The position numbers and the translations under genes were made by a program. A DNA stretch of 64,000 nucleotides from positions 2,772,001-2,836,000 of the forward strand of contig NC_012034.1 in the NCBI RefSeq assembly GCF_000022325.1. Direction: 5' to 3'. The notes below the pieces were generated by a model. That model made no database searches. It was not told where the DNA came from and was given only the letters and a program-made list of their open reading frames with translations. Source of the stretch: Caldicellulosiruptor bescii DSM 6725. GTDB taxonomy: Bacteria; Bacillota; Thermoanaerobacteria; Caldicellulosiruptorales; Caldicellulosiruptoraceae. Shown one piece after another: positions 44,156-52,971 of the stretch (position 1 is the first letter of the stretch; the number at the start of each line of letters is the position of its first letter).

Positions 44156-44491
44156 TCATAACTGGTTAACTTTACCATTTGCTATAACTGGTATATTATT
44201 CCACTTTTCCGTACCTTTTCGTACTCTTTTCCCGTTCTTTATAATTCCTTTTGCTATTTCTTTAACTTCTTGCCTTTCTGCTTTCTTGGCTTTTATCTTC
44301 TCTAAATATACATTCATAAGTTCAAAACCATTGTATTTTAAACTCAATAACTTTACCATGGTCTCCGCTATATCTTCGCTCCATCCTCTTGGTCTTGAAC
44401 TCATCCTCTCTGCTAATACATGACTTACATGCCCTTCTGCACTACATCCCTTTATATTAACATTCGCTGCTTCTAATACTATATTATCCCA
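44156..44491 (-). pseudogene. ISLre2 (UPF0236) transposase, C-terminal fragment
   Basis: The frame reads VNIKGCSAEGHVSHVLAERM then SSRPRGWSEDIAETMVKLL. The GCSAEGHVSHVL...SSRPxGWS signature is diagnostic of ISLre2-type transposases. The upstream part is cut off by an IS256-like element; the matching N-terminus lies at 45815-45986. Confidence 0.8.
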
Positions 44492-44499
44492 GTGGGGAG

Positions 44500-45815
44500 T
44501 TAAAATAAAATTGTGTCCACTGTATAATTAGTATTGAAATAATCACCAAAGGGGGTTCACGATTATGGAGAAAAATGAAATTTTTGAGACCGCTAAAAAT
44601 ATGGCTATCGAACAAGTGCTAAATATGTATTGCTTCCTGTGATGATCCTACTCGCCCAGCTCTAAAACAGCTAAAAGTAAAACTTGCTCGATTGCTTTAT
44701 GTTATCAGAAAGAACTGTTTACCTTGCTAAAAACGAAAACGACAAAGGCAATGGCTTCTATGAAAGAAAACTTGCAACACCTGCCTTGTGTCTTGAAATC
44801 TCTGTCCCTCGTACACGTTCTGATAACTTTCGACCTTCTATTCTCTTCTTTCCGCTACAAAAGAGTTGATAGTTCATACACTGACCTGCTTATGTCGCAA
44901 GTACATCAATGGTCATTCTTGAGCGTTCCCTTGTCCAGACTTTGAAAGCTTTGAATCTTCCATATTCCGAAAATGAAATACTAAAAATCAAAGAAGACCT
45001 TAAAAATGAGCTTCAGTTATTCAAACAAAGAGAACTACCAACAAGTGCTTTTGCTCTCATCATCGATGGTTATCATTGTGAAGTTAAGGATAATTCTAAG
45101 GTTAAACAAGCTACTTGTAATACCAGCCTCGGTATCGACTCAAGAAAGGTAAAAAAGACATTTTCGGTGTCTACACTTTCTTCGGCAAAGAAAATAAGGC
45201 TGATTGGATGAAAGTTTTTGAAGACTTAATTACAAGAGGGCTAAAAGAGATTCTAATTGTCATAAGTGATGACTTCCCTGGTATTATAGATGCTGTCAAA
45301 CTTGCTTATCCTCTTGCTGACCTTGAGCTTGCTTTTGTCCACCTCCAATGAAATAGCAGAAAACATATGACAAAAGAGGATGCTTCAGCTTTTAACAAGA
45401 GTTTAGACAGACTTAGAATTTCTTCCTCCGATTTTGACGAAGCTGTACTGAAATTTAAAGAACTTTGCGATGGATACCTTTCAAAATATCCTCGATTTTA
45501 TTGCTGCAATATCAGAAAAAGCAGAGTTTTATTCTGTTCATATGAAATACCCTGAGGAATTAAGGAAGCATATCTACACCACAAACGCCGTTGAAAGTGT
45601 AAATAGCATGATTGAAAAGATTAGAGTAAATTCAGGTGGATACTTTCAGTCTGTTGAAGTCTTAGAAATTAATATTTACTTACAGCGGGAGAACTTACGC
45701 CGTACAAAATGGAAAAATGGAGTTCCCAGCATTAGAAAATGCATTAACAACATAACCCAACTCTATAATTTGCGTTATAAATTGGAAACACAAAATTCTT
45801 GACAAGTCTCGATTC
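44500..45815 (+). mobile_element. IS256/mutator-type element inserted in an ISLre2 element
   Basis: Approximate ends: AAAATTGTGTCCA near 44508 and, in reverse complement, AATTTTGTGTTTCCA near 45800, a short imperfect inverted repeat. The element lies between the two halves of the ISLre2 transposase gene. Exact boundaries and target duplication could not be fixed by eye. Confidence 0.65.
44564..45802 (+). pseudogene. mutator-type (IS256) transposase with frameshifts and stops
   Basis: ATG at 44564 starts MEKNEIFETAKNMAIEQVLN, but the frame breaks several times. Recognisable pieces are LQLFKQRELPTSAFALIIDG, ILIVISDDFPGIIDAVKLAY and ELRKHIYTTNAVESVNSMIE, the last being the IS256 hallmark around the catalytic Glu. 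An in-frame stop after FVHLQ and at least two shifts make it inactive. Confidence 0.82.
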
Positions 45816-45986
45816 ATCTATAAGTTCACATGCTTCCTTTATCATCTCCTTGCCTATCAGGTCTAACTGCTTCTTAAGTTCAATTGAATATTCCGCTAAA
45901 TCCTTCTCCCTTTTCACTATCTTCTCTAATCCTTCCTCAAAAGTCTTTAAAAGTTCTTCTATTTTTGATACAATATTTTCAGTCAT
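45815..45986 (-). pseudogene. ISLre2 transposase, N-terminal fragment
   Basis: MTENIVSKIEELLKTFEEGL then EKIVKREKDLAEYSIELKKQ matches the start of ISLre2 transposases. The sense sequence stops at IDES, where the IS256-like element begins. GGAGGGAG precedes the ATG. Confidence 0.75.
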
Positions 45987-46125
45987 TTTGCTCCCTCCTT
46001 TGGTTTGTTTTTCCTTTTTCTTTTTTTATTTTTTCATCATTATATTCTACTTCATTTTTTCTCTTCTACCAAGAGGAGGGAGCTTTTTTCCATCCAATGT
46101 CCTATAAATATTTTACACTAAGCAC

Positions 46126-46402
46126 AGTTTGATGCCAGGATTCTCAAGAGTTTTAGATACTGGCACAAACCTTGTTTGGGCTTTTGAGCCAGCTGTTTTG
46201 TAGCTGACATGTTTTTTCTGTCGCATCTCTATGTAATCGTTTACAATCACCTTCTCCACCCTGTTGCCTGTTCCAACACTCAAAGCCCGGCTCGAAAGCC
46301 CTTCTTGGATTTGGCTACTGTCTGCAACCCCTGAGTATATCTGTGTTTTTGCCGCACTCCTGTGTCCTGTTTGAGCTTTGGACTCAGCTTTTTTGCAGAC
46401 AC
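46126..46402. repeat. long intergenic repeat, copy A
   Basis: About 280 bp aligned by eye with 47725-48010, in direct orientation. Shared blocks include TCAAGAGTTTT, TGTTTGGGCTTTTGAG and AATCGTTTACAATC, and an inverted GGCTCGAAAGCCC. The two copies flank the second Rpn gene. Frames of about 100 codons exist on the minus strand, but the shared blocks fall in different frames, so I do not call a protein. Confidence 0.6.
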
Positions 46403-46521
46403 AATTGAGAGATCCTTCGCAATTGGATTTTATCACTATCTAATAGCGAACACCTGTTAGCTACACTTTCCCCCTGTCCCTGAAAACAAAAGGCAGGGTT
46501 TAACCCCTGCCTCGAAATCTA

Positions 46522-47517
46522 TTATTTCTGTTGCTGATTTCTAAGCTCTTTTACTTTCTCAATATCAAGTCCTGTCACTTTAGCTATAAAACTATCTTCT
46601 GCTCCTTCAAGTATCAGATTCCTTGCTATCTCAAGTTGTGCTTCCATTCTGCCTTCAATCTTTCCTTCAATCTTTCCTTCAATCTTTCCTTCAATCTTAC
46701 CTTCAATCTTACCTTCAATCTTTCCTTCAATTTTGCTTTCCAGTCTTATTTTTTTCTTTTCTTCTGCAAGTCCTTTTTTAATTTTCATCGCAGTACTTTG
46801 AAACATCTCTTCCACCCCCAAAATTTTTGATTTTGCAAACAACTCGTTTATTTCTTCCCGGGGTATCTTATAACTTTTCAGTACTGCATGATAAAGCCAT
46901 TCTGCCAGCTCTTCTCTTTGCTCGTCCGGAATTCTGATGTTTTTGCCCAGTTCCAGAAGTCTTTCTACAACACTGTCCGGGTTTGTTGCAACCTGGTCTA
47001 CATACAGGGCAGCAGCAAGCACGTTGTTGCCGTTTAGCAGTTTATCCTCCGGTATATCTCTTACGTCGATAAAAATATAATTCAATCTCTGGACATACTC
47101 AGGAAAATCTTCTGCATATTCAACGTTATCAGCAAATTGCGTTACAGGTTGCCATTTCTCTACCCCGTTATACAAAACTACTGGCACAACCACAGGAAGT
47201 CTTTTGTCTATCTGATACTTCCTTTGAATAAGAAATACGTACTCATAGATTCTGCAATGCATTTGTTTATTTGGCCTGCTTTGAAACTCCACCAGCAAGT
47301 ATATCCACGATGACGAATAGGGGAGTCTGTACACCATGTCAGAGCGTCGTGCTTTCCACTGAGCGTTTATAGACTCTGTTGCAACAATCTCAATATCCGA
47401 TTGTGTATAGTTTTTGAGTCTTGGTTCCGGTATTATTTCAGTTATAAACCAGCAAACATTTATCTTGTCTGAAAAGAGCTTTTTGAATCCCACATCATAA
47501 CTTCTTGATAACTTCAC
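46522..47517 (-). CDS. Rpn-family nuclease with KIEG tandem repeats
   Basis: About 331 residues starting at GTG 47517 (GGGGG lies 10 nt upstream; a TTG at 47526 is too close). SRSYDVGFKKLFSDKINVCWFITEII opens the Rpn domain. WKARRSDMVYRLPYSSSWIYLLVEFQS gives the PD-(D/E)XK Asp and Glu-x-Gln, and PVVVPVVLYNG follows. Before the C-terminal helical hairpin there are seven KIEG units from a 12-bp DNA repeat, likely a coiled or charged linker of variable length. A promoter with the second leader-element family precedes it. Confidence 0.83.
   Translation of the reverse strand: MKLSRSYDVGFKKLFSDKINVCWFITEIIPEPRLKNYTQSDIEIVATESINAQWKARRSDMVYRLPYSSSWIYLLVEFQSRPNKQMHCRIYEYVFLIQRKYQIDKRLPVVVPVVLYNGVEKWQPVTQFADNVEYAEDFPEYVQRLNYIFIDVRDIPEDKLLNGNNVLAAALYVDQVATNPDSVVERLLELGKNIRIPDEQREELAEWLYHAVLKSYKIPREEINELFAKSKILGVEEMFQSTAMKIKKGLAEEKKKIRLESKIEGKIEGKIEGKIEGKIEGKIEGKIEGRMEAQLEIARNLILEGAEDSFIAKVTGLDIEKVKELRNQQQK
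46651..46734. repeat. 12-bp tandem repeat inside the Rpn gene
   Basis: Seven near-perfect units of CTTCAATCTTTC encode KIEG on the minus strand. The unit length is a multiple of three, so copy-number change would alter only linker length. Confidence 0.85.
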
Positions 47518-47639
47518 AATCTGCAAACCCCCTTTTTACGGCAAACTTCCAGGGGGCATATTGCCTTATATTTAGATTATACCACAAAACCAATCAGTTA
47601 TGCTACTAAAAACAAAAACCACAACTTTTGCTGCGGCAG

Positions 47640-47725
47640 TTTCTATTTTTACATTTTTGTAGACAGGTTTTGAATATGGTTTCCTCAACTGTTTTTATTA
47701 TACATCCGAGTTTCAGTTTTTTCAA
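47640..47725 (-). promoter_or_regulatory. promoter and conserved leader of the second Rpn gene
   Basis: On the minus strand TTGAAA, 17 bp, TATAAT, then AAAAACAGTTGAGGAAACC and GTCTACAAAAATGTAAAAAT. This is followed by a hairpin (CCGCAGC / GTTGTGG with wobble pairs) and TTTTTGTTTTT at about 47605-47630. The layout matches the other attenuator-like leaders but without a basic leader ORF. Confidence 0.6.
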
Positions 47726-48010
47726 CACAATTTGAATGCAGGTTTTTCAAGAGTTTTGACTACTGGCGAAAGTCCTGTTTGGGCTTTTGAGATGGCTGAA
47801 TTTGCAACTGATATGATTTTTTACCCACCTTGTCCTTATGCAATCGTTTACAATCTCTCTTCCCCATTTTATTGCTTGCTCTACCACCCAAACCCCGGCT
47901 CAAAAGCCCTTTTCGGACTTGTCTGCTTCTCGCAAAGCCAGTTGTATTCTTGCTTTGAGTCATGTACCAAAGTCCACTTTGGGCTTTCGAGCTACCCTGC
48001 GCCTGCTGGA
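47725..48010. repeat. long intergenic repeat, copy B
   Basis: Homologous to 46126-46402. The block GGGCTTTTGAG near 47784 can pair with CTCAAAAGCCC near 47900, and copy A keeps the pairing with a G-U change. A short third copy of its first 50 bp lies near 44045. From 48011 to 48206 I see nothing further. Confidence 0.6.
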
Positions 48011-48206
48011 GTTTCAGAAAGTTCAATTGCTTCATTTTCATTTTAGAATAGCGAACATTTGTTGGGGTGAATAAAAGCAAAACTAATTATCAACGGTTTC
48101 AGTTGCTAAGGAAAGTCTTTAACTGGCTTTTTGAATAGGTCTGGCTCCCGGCGAACAGGGGTTGTTTAAGGAAGACTTTTGTGTTTACTACATTTTTTGT
48201 TTTTTC

Positions 48207-48512
48207 TCAGATTGCTATCTTTTTCTCTTCTTCAATAAGTCTATACCTTTCTGCAACGGCCATTTTTATAATCCCTTTTACATCATCATTAGCTTTGATG
48301 AATTTTATTTGGTTTTTAAATACATCTACTGGCAGATCATAGAGTAGTTTCCCAAATGCTTCATCTGCAAAAGAATGATTAATCATTTCAACACCTTCGA
48401 AGTTAATTACAACTGTGTTACCGTTTTTTATTTCTTCTAATATTTTTTCTCTTACTATTTCCCCATTTTTTCTTGAGCAGACAATGCTCCCAAACTCATT
48501 AAGTTTTATCAT
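48207..48512 (-). CDS. DUF4325 STAS-like protein
   Basis: 101 residues from the ATG at 48512, which has AAGGAGG at good spacing. LNEFGSIVCSRKNGEIVREKILEEI and TVVINFEGVEMINHSFADEAFGKLL are the DUF4325 signature: a STAS-like fold with an Asn-His-Ser segment. DUF4325 proteins often pair with a histidine-kinase-like ATPase. No such gene is next to it here; an IS605 remnant begins immediately upstream. Confidence 0.78.
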   Translation of the reverse strand: MIKLNEFGSIVCSRKNGEIVREKILEEIKNGNTVVINFEGVEMINHSFADEAFGKLLYDLPVDVFKNQIKFIKANDDVKGIIKMAVAERYRLIEEEKKIAI

Positions 48513-48609
48513 AATTTTCCACCTCCTTGTCACTGTTTTCTTATAGGTCTTCAAACATGCTTTGACACTCCCAATCCCCTGAAGGGGATGGGATTCTTAG
48601 CAGCTCTTT

Positions 48610-49230
48610 TCAGGCTGCCTTCCATGGAGCATTTGATACTCCATGACCACAGAGGTGTGGTTTAAATCTCACTCCTCTGACGGGTGCCAATCCCGCCACT
48701 ACTTGGGATTCTCTCCCAAGATACCTTTGCCAAATGTTTATCGCTCCCACTCCGTCCCTGTGATATCTAAATCCACAACTCCTGCATTCATAGTTGCGAC
48801 CTATTGGACGATTTTTGCTACCACATACAGGACAGACCTGACTCGTATATTCTTCTGGAACAAGTTCCACTTCAATCCCCAGTAGCTGTGCTTTGTAGGT
48901 TATCATCTCCACCATCTTTCTGAAACACCACTGATGAATTTTTTGATTAGGCATTCTAAAATGTTTCGGGTTTTTGAAATGATCTCTGAACGACTTTTCC
49001 TGCTCAAGTTGAACATTTGCCAGAGCAAGACTGTCTACTTCTCTCACGAAAGGGTATTCTTTTTTATATCTTGCTGGGGTTATTCTTGGAACCTTTCTAC
49101 CCTGTCTCAGTGCTTCTAACTTTTCTTCTAACATCTTGTTCCACACAAATCTACAACAGCCAAAAGTCTTTTCAAAAAATTCTTCCTGACTTTTTTCAGG
49201 ATATATTCGATACTTATATGCTTTCAGCAT
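48610..49230 (-). pseudogene. tnpB: TnpB with internal deletion
   Basis: About 206 residues from MLKAYKYRIYPEKSQEEFFE. The first 95 residues match the TnpB at 36719 nearly exactly. The frame then jumps at FRMP|NQKIHQW to the C-terminal part, with a zinc ribbon (CPVCGSKNR, CRSCGFRYH) and the last RuvC segment DGVGAINIW. The middle, with the first two RuvC acidic residues, is missing in frame. It is not a competent nuclease but keeps the nucleic-acid-binding ends and an intact right end. Confidence 0.8.
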
Positions 49231-49251
49231 TTTCTTTTTTTTCACCTTGAC

Positions 49252-49493
49252 TTTCAATGTATTTTCTAATTACCTCAACTGGAGCACCACCACTTGTCAG
49301 CAAATAATAACTTCTTGCCAAAAATATTCCTGCCATAGTTTTTGCTTAATTTCAGGAAATTCTTTTTTTATGAGTCTTGAAGAGGCACTTTTATAAGCAT
49401 TTATAAACTTAGAAAGTGGTGTTGTAGGAGTTGCCTTGAACAAAACATGAATGTGGTCTTTATCATGATTCCACTCAACTATGGTTATATCGC
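49252..49493 (-). pseudogene. TnpA C-terminal fragment
   Basis: Nucleotide sequence is nearly the same as 36720-36975, covering the HUH region to the catalytic Tyr segment, with a one-base deletion near 49318. The N-terminus is replaced by DUF1848 sequence at 49494. Confidence 0.75.
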
Positions 49494-49837
49494 CAGATAA
49501 CTCTCTTTTTCCCTATCAAATTTGAAAGCTCTATGAAAGTTTGAACAACCTCATCCTTTTGAGGAATGTTATGTTCTATATCTTTGCCATAGGATGTGAT
49601 TGTAAATTGAAAAAAATATATATAATGTTCAAGATATTTTAGCTTGTCCAAAAAGTTTTTGGGATTTTTTGTCCAGAAGACTATAGCATCAACATCCTCA
49701 GGCAATAGCGATACTGCAAAAACCTGAGATGGTCGCATCGGGTTTCAGTACATCGCAAAACCTTCTTTTATTCTGTTTATAAACCAGTCACCAAAAAATG
49801 CTGGGATATCTGTTCTTCTGCTTGCACTTATAATCAA
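49494..49837 (-). pseudogene. DUF1848 gene, 5' fragment with nonsense codon
   Basis: Read from 49837 (LIISASRRTDIPAFFGDWF) it follows the gene at 14499-15581 closely. At about 49746 a TGA replaces the Arg codon of MYRNPMRPSQ. Sequence then continues in frame until it meets the IS605 remnant at 49494. Only the first third of the gene remains. Confidence 0.85.
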
Positions 49838-49853
49838 CTGCGTCATCTCCTAC

Positions 49854-50017
49854 TTAATCATTTTTAAATAAAACAAGTTGAGCACTTTTGTATTCGTCCC
49901 ATATCTCAAAATAGTTTCTCAAGTCAACAGATAAATCAGAAAAGTCAATTCTGAAATCTGAATGTGCAGCACCAAATTTAAGATTTAGGTCATCATTGTA
50001 TTGGAAGTAATATTTTA
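49854..50017 (-). pseudogene. methyltransferase-like gene, 3' fragment
   Basis: IKYYFQYNDDLNLKFGAAHS and FEIWDEYKSAQLVLFKND match the C-terminus of the protein at 15619-16542. Order and spacing to the DUF1848 fragment are the same as in the intact pair. Between 50018 and 50433 I see one unrecognised short frame (50015-50215) and nothing else. Confidence 0.8.
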
Positions 50018-50433
50018 TTGAGGTTTTTGGAAATTCGCAAGAGTTTTTACCACTACGTCATCTCTGTGCCACTGATAGATAATATCCCTGTTAATTTTGA
50101 AAATCTTATACTCTATGTGCCGCACAGCCAGCTCAACGACTTTTATAACCTGATTACGGGTTTTAGAACATAGGGAGAAAGCTACCTGAGTTTTTAACTT
50201 TCTGCTTTCTCCCACCGCTTCTAATTTACAGGGCTTTTAAAGTGTAAGAATAATACAGAAGGTAGAATACTGACACATAAAAGATGGTGTTTGGCATGAG
50301 GTAATATTTGGAAAATTATCATTCATGTTCTTCTTGCACCAATTTTAATTCCTCTTTTGTATACTGCACTGCTTTTAACATACTACATATGACGTTTTAT
50401 TATAGGAATACTAAAAGGAATATTCAGAAATCT

Positions 50434-51759
50434 CTAACCTTTTTTAATCTGGTTTCTTCTTTGCAACATCTTTTCAAATACATTTAACGCAGAGTTAAAT
50501 AGAACTTTGAACGACTCTATATCTTCTAAATAGTTTTGATTACCTTTTGATGATGAACCATGTACTGCGGCATTTCTTACATATTCTAACTCTTTTATTA
50601 TCTCTACTTCGTTTGGGTCTTTTATGAGCTTATTGTTTTCTGGGTAGAAGTTAACATTTTTGCATTCTATTTCTTTTAATATTTTTCTTGCTTCTTCTCG
50701 TCCCTCATAATTCATATTATTTTTGTTGTATACATCTGCACAAAGAACAATCATTGCTTCATAAAGAAGAATCAAAGCCTTGAGGTACTGTTTTCTTTCA
50801 TAGAAAAACTGAGATCTTTTGTACATTCTCTGAAAGAGTTTTTCTTGCCTGTTCATTTCAGAAAATTCTTCGTACATTATCTCAACTATTTCTCTTTCAT
50901 AAACATGCTCAGCTGTATTTAGTTTATCCTCAAGCCCTTTTATTATCTCTTCAATCTCTCTTCGTGGCTGGCGGTTCATCTCCAGCTTGAAATATGTCTT
51001 CTCTCTGTTGCCAAAACCAAGTTGATTCAAAATGGGCACAAAGTAGCCAGAATTTTCAAAGGTAGCCATCGCCTCAATCATTTTGACCAGTTTGTCTATA
51101 AAAGAAATTTCAATTACAGGAGATTGTCCATCCACAAGCCCTGAAAAGTATTCTCTCATCTCATGTGCACCATAGAATATTCTTATCTTGTTTATTTTTC
51201 TCAAATATTTCAAAAGCATTATACCATAGGAAAAAACAATAGGAATGTTCCTAAAGGCATGTGTCATATCAAAGATCACATTGTTATCAACATCTTTCTC
51301 AAGCTCTTCTAAAAGTATGTCAACGCCTTTACCAAGCTCAACTGGCTCTATTTTATAAAACTTAAGGCCTGGTACGTATTTTGTTAAAGTACTTTGCCAC
51401 TCTATAAGCGTTTGCTCTGAAATACCTTCCTTTTCTTCTTCATACACTTTCAAGCACATTTCTGCTATGTCTTCTGAGTTTTGTATATAATGGGGGAGAA
51501 TTTGGTAAAGTTCTGACCATGCAGATTTATCAGTTCCAATTATGATAAACTTGTCAATTTGAATACATTCAACATTCGTAAGATATTCATATAATGCAAT
51601 ACCAAAAAAAGCTGTCTTTGAGGCTGTATATCTATTATTCTTTTCTTTGTCAGGATTAAAAACGTATTCAGTTTGTTCATAACCTACTGTTTGGTCCTTT
51701 TTAAGCCGACCTTTGCCTATTACGGAAATTAGAATATTCGAGGCTTTGTGTACATTCAC
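50434..51759 (-). CDS. CARF-HEPN ribonuclease, Csx1/TM1812 family
   Basis: 441 residues from a GTG. The N-terminal CARF (Rossmann-like) domain includes NILISVIGKG, FIIIGTDKSAWSE and VIFDMTHAFRNIPIVFSYGI, the last a TM1812/TIGR02221 hallmark. The C-terminal helical HEPN domain carries the catalytic RxxxxH as RNAAVH (Arg395-His400). Such enzymes are activated by cyclic oligoadenylate made by Cas10 of type III systems and then cut RNA non-specifically. No cas10, csm or cmr gene is in the window, so its activator must lie elsewhere or be lost. Confidence 0.88.
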   Translation of the reverse strand: MNVHKASNILISVIGKGRLKKDQTVGYEQTEYVFNPDKEKNNRYTASKTAFFGIALYEYLTNVECIQIDKFIIIGTDKSAWSELYQILPHYIQNSEDIAEMCLKVYEEEKEGISEQTLIEWQSTLTKYVPGLKFYKIEPVELGKGVDILLEELEKDVDNNVIFDMTHAFRNIPIVFSYGIMLLKYLRKINKIRIFYGAHEMREYFSGLVDGQSPVIEISFIDKLVKMIEAMATFENSGYFVPILNQLGFGNREKTYFKLEMNRQPRREIEEIIKGLEDKLNTAEHVYEREIVEIMYEEFSEMNRQEKLFQRMYKRSQFFYERKQYLKALILLYEAMIVLCADVYNKNNMNYEGREEARKILKEIECKNVNFYPENNKLIKDPNEVEIIKELEYVRNAAVHGSSSKGNQNYLEDIESFKVLFNSALNVFEKMLQRRNQIKKG

Positions 51760-52043
51760 CTTTAAAAAACCCCCTTGTTTTAGCTATTCATTTAAACAAA
51801 ATTATAAACCAATTTTTCCTTTTTTAAAAGCTTTTGCTTTTCGTTTTGATAATACCTGCAAAAAATTAAATTTTGTTTTTTAATAATATAGTTATAATTG
51901 GTTATTATTGTTAACAATATAACATCCAAATATCTTCTACAGGTGTAATTTAAATAAATTTCTTCCTGCTGAAAAAACAACCTGCGCTTATTTTATGATT
52001 ATTCACATAATACGTTAATTTTACAAATATATCTTCATTTTGA

Positions 52044-52171
52044 CTATAAGTCATATCCGTCGAATTCAGGTTCAAAATTTTTATTGATTGGTTTATATTC
52101 GGTTTCATCCATGCGGGACATAGGTTTTAATGGATTGCTGGCAGCCGCTGGATAGACGGAAAGGGTTGAAA
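52044..52171 (-). pseudogene. C-terminal fragment of an unidentified gene
   Basis: The minus strand reads LSTLSVYPAAASNPLKPMSR then MDETEYKPINKNFEPEFDGY to a TAG at 52044, with no start. It seems to be the tail of a lost gene beside the mini-CRISPR. The family was not recognised. Between 51760 and 52043 no gene is supported. Confidence 0.35.
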
Positions 52172-52285
52172 GGATCCTTCCATTTGATGCACCTTAGTTT
52201 GTGTTGATTTTGAGGGGATGTATTAAAATAAAAACATTAACAGAGGTGCATAAAATTGATATAATAAAATCAAGCTTTTCATCCA

Positions 52286-52380
52286 GTTTGCAGCCTCCCT
52301 TTAGGGATTGAAAGATTGCACCTGCAATCTTAACAGGTGTATTGTATGTTAGTTTGCAGCCTCCCTTTAGGGATTGAAAG
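52286..52380 (+). CRISPR. mini-CRISPR: two variant 29-bp repeats, one spacer
   Basis: GTTTGCAGCC then TCCCTTTAGGGATTGAAAG occurs at 52286-52314 and 52352-52380 around a 37-nt spacer. The repeat differs from the other arrays (one base shorter, C at base 6, TTTAGGG, final G). The two copies are identical. No leader like the other four is present upstream. Confidence 0.88.
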
Positions 52381-52459
52381 GCAAGTTCTAAGACTGGTTG
52401 AACAATTAACTCTTGAACAGGCAAAAGATTTCAAAGAGATATTTCCAATGTAAATAACG

Positions 52460-52954
52460 GGTAGTACGCTGTTCTTCGGCCATACAAAGAACTTTTATAG
52501 CTTAAAACTTCCTTTTCAATGAAACTTTCAGAAGAACCACAAACAATCAAAAAAAGTTTGGTATTCTTTAAATGATGAACAATCAAATTTTGCAAAAGTG
52601 ATGGTATACTTTTGTTTGTATTTACTATATAAGGAAATTCGTCAATTACAACAATCAATCTCTTATCCTTTGCTTGCTGTGCCAAAAACACAAATGCTTT
52701 CTCCCATGATTCAAATCGACTTATCAACTCTCCAAGGTTAAAATAAGAGAGTACATTATCTGAAAAAGATTCAAGGTTAATTTTATCATTGTACTCTTCA
52801 GCAACAAAGAATATTGAGGGTTTGTTTTTACAAAACTCCATAAGCAAAGTAGTTTTTCAACACGTCTTCTTCCATACACAACAACAAAGTGAAATTTGTC
52901 TTCGTTATACAGTCTGTTTAATGTTTCAAGTTCATACTTTCTTCCATCAAACAT
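52460..52954 (-). pseudogene. truncated, frameshifted copy of the DUF234-type ATPase
   Basis: Nearly the same nucleotide sequence as 12625-13109. One base is lost in the Walker A region (near 52858: GRRRVEKLL in place of GRRRVGKTT). The copy ends around residue 165, just after GRRTA. The upstream 15-bp iterons are still present at 52972. Confidence 0.88.
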
Positions 52955-52971
52955 AAAATCAACTACTTTAA

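Larger units (their letters stand above)
48561..49493 (-). mobile_element. IS200/IS605 element remnant
   Basis: It contains an internally deleted tnpB and the C-terminal part of tnpA. The right end shows a hairpin (AATCCCCTGAAGGGGAT, about 48571-48590) close to TTTGACAC at 48561. On the left it stops at about 49493 inside a DUF1848 gene remnant. The left end and most of tnpA are lost. Confidence 0.78.

Noticed and set aside
46113-48080. Pair of about 105-codon minus-strand frames in the two long intergenic repeats, considered as a small protein family
   Set aside because: Shared DNA blocks fall in different reading frames in the two copies, so protein-level conservation is not supported.
50015-50215. 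66-codon minus-strand frame next to the methyltransferase fragment
   Set aside because: It is not part of the homologous methyltransferase sequence and has no family signature; it is left as possible remnant DNA.
51792-51980. 62-codon minus-strand frame upstream of the CARF-HEPN gene
   Set aside because: It has AT-rich composition, no ribosome site and no recognisable pattern.
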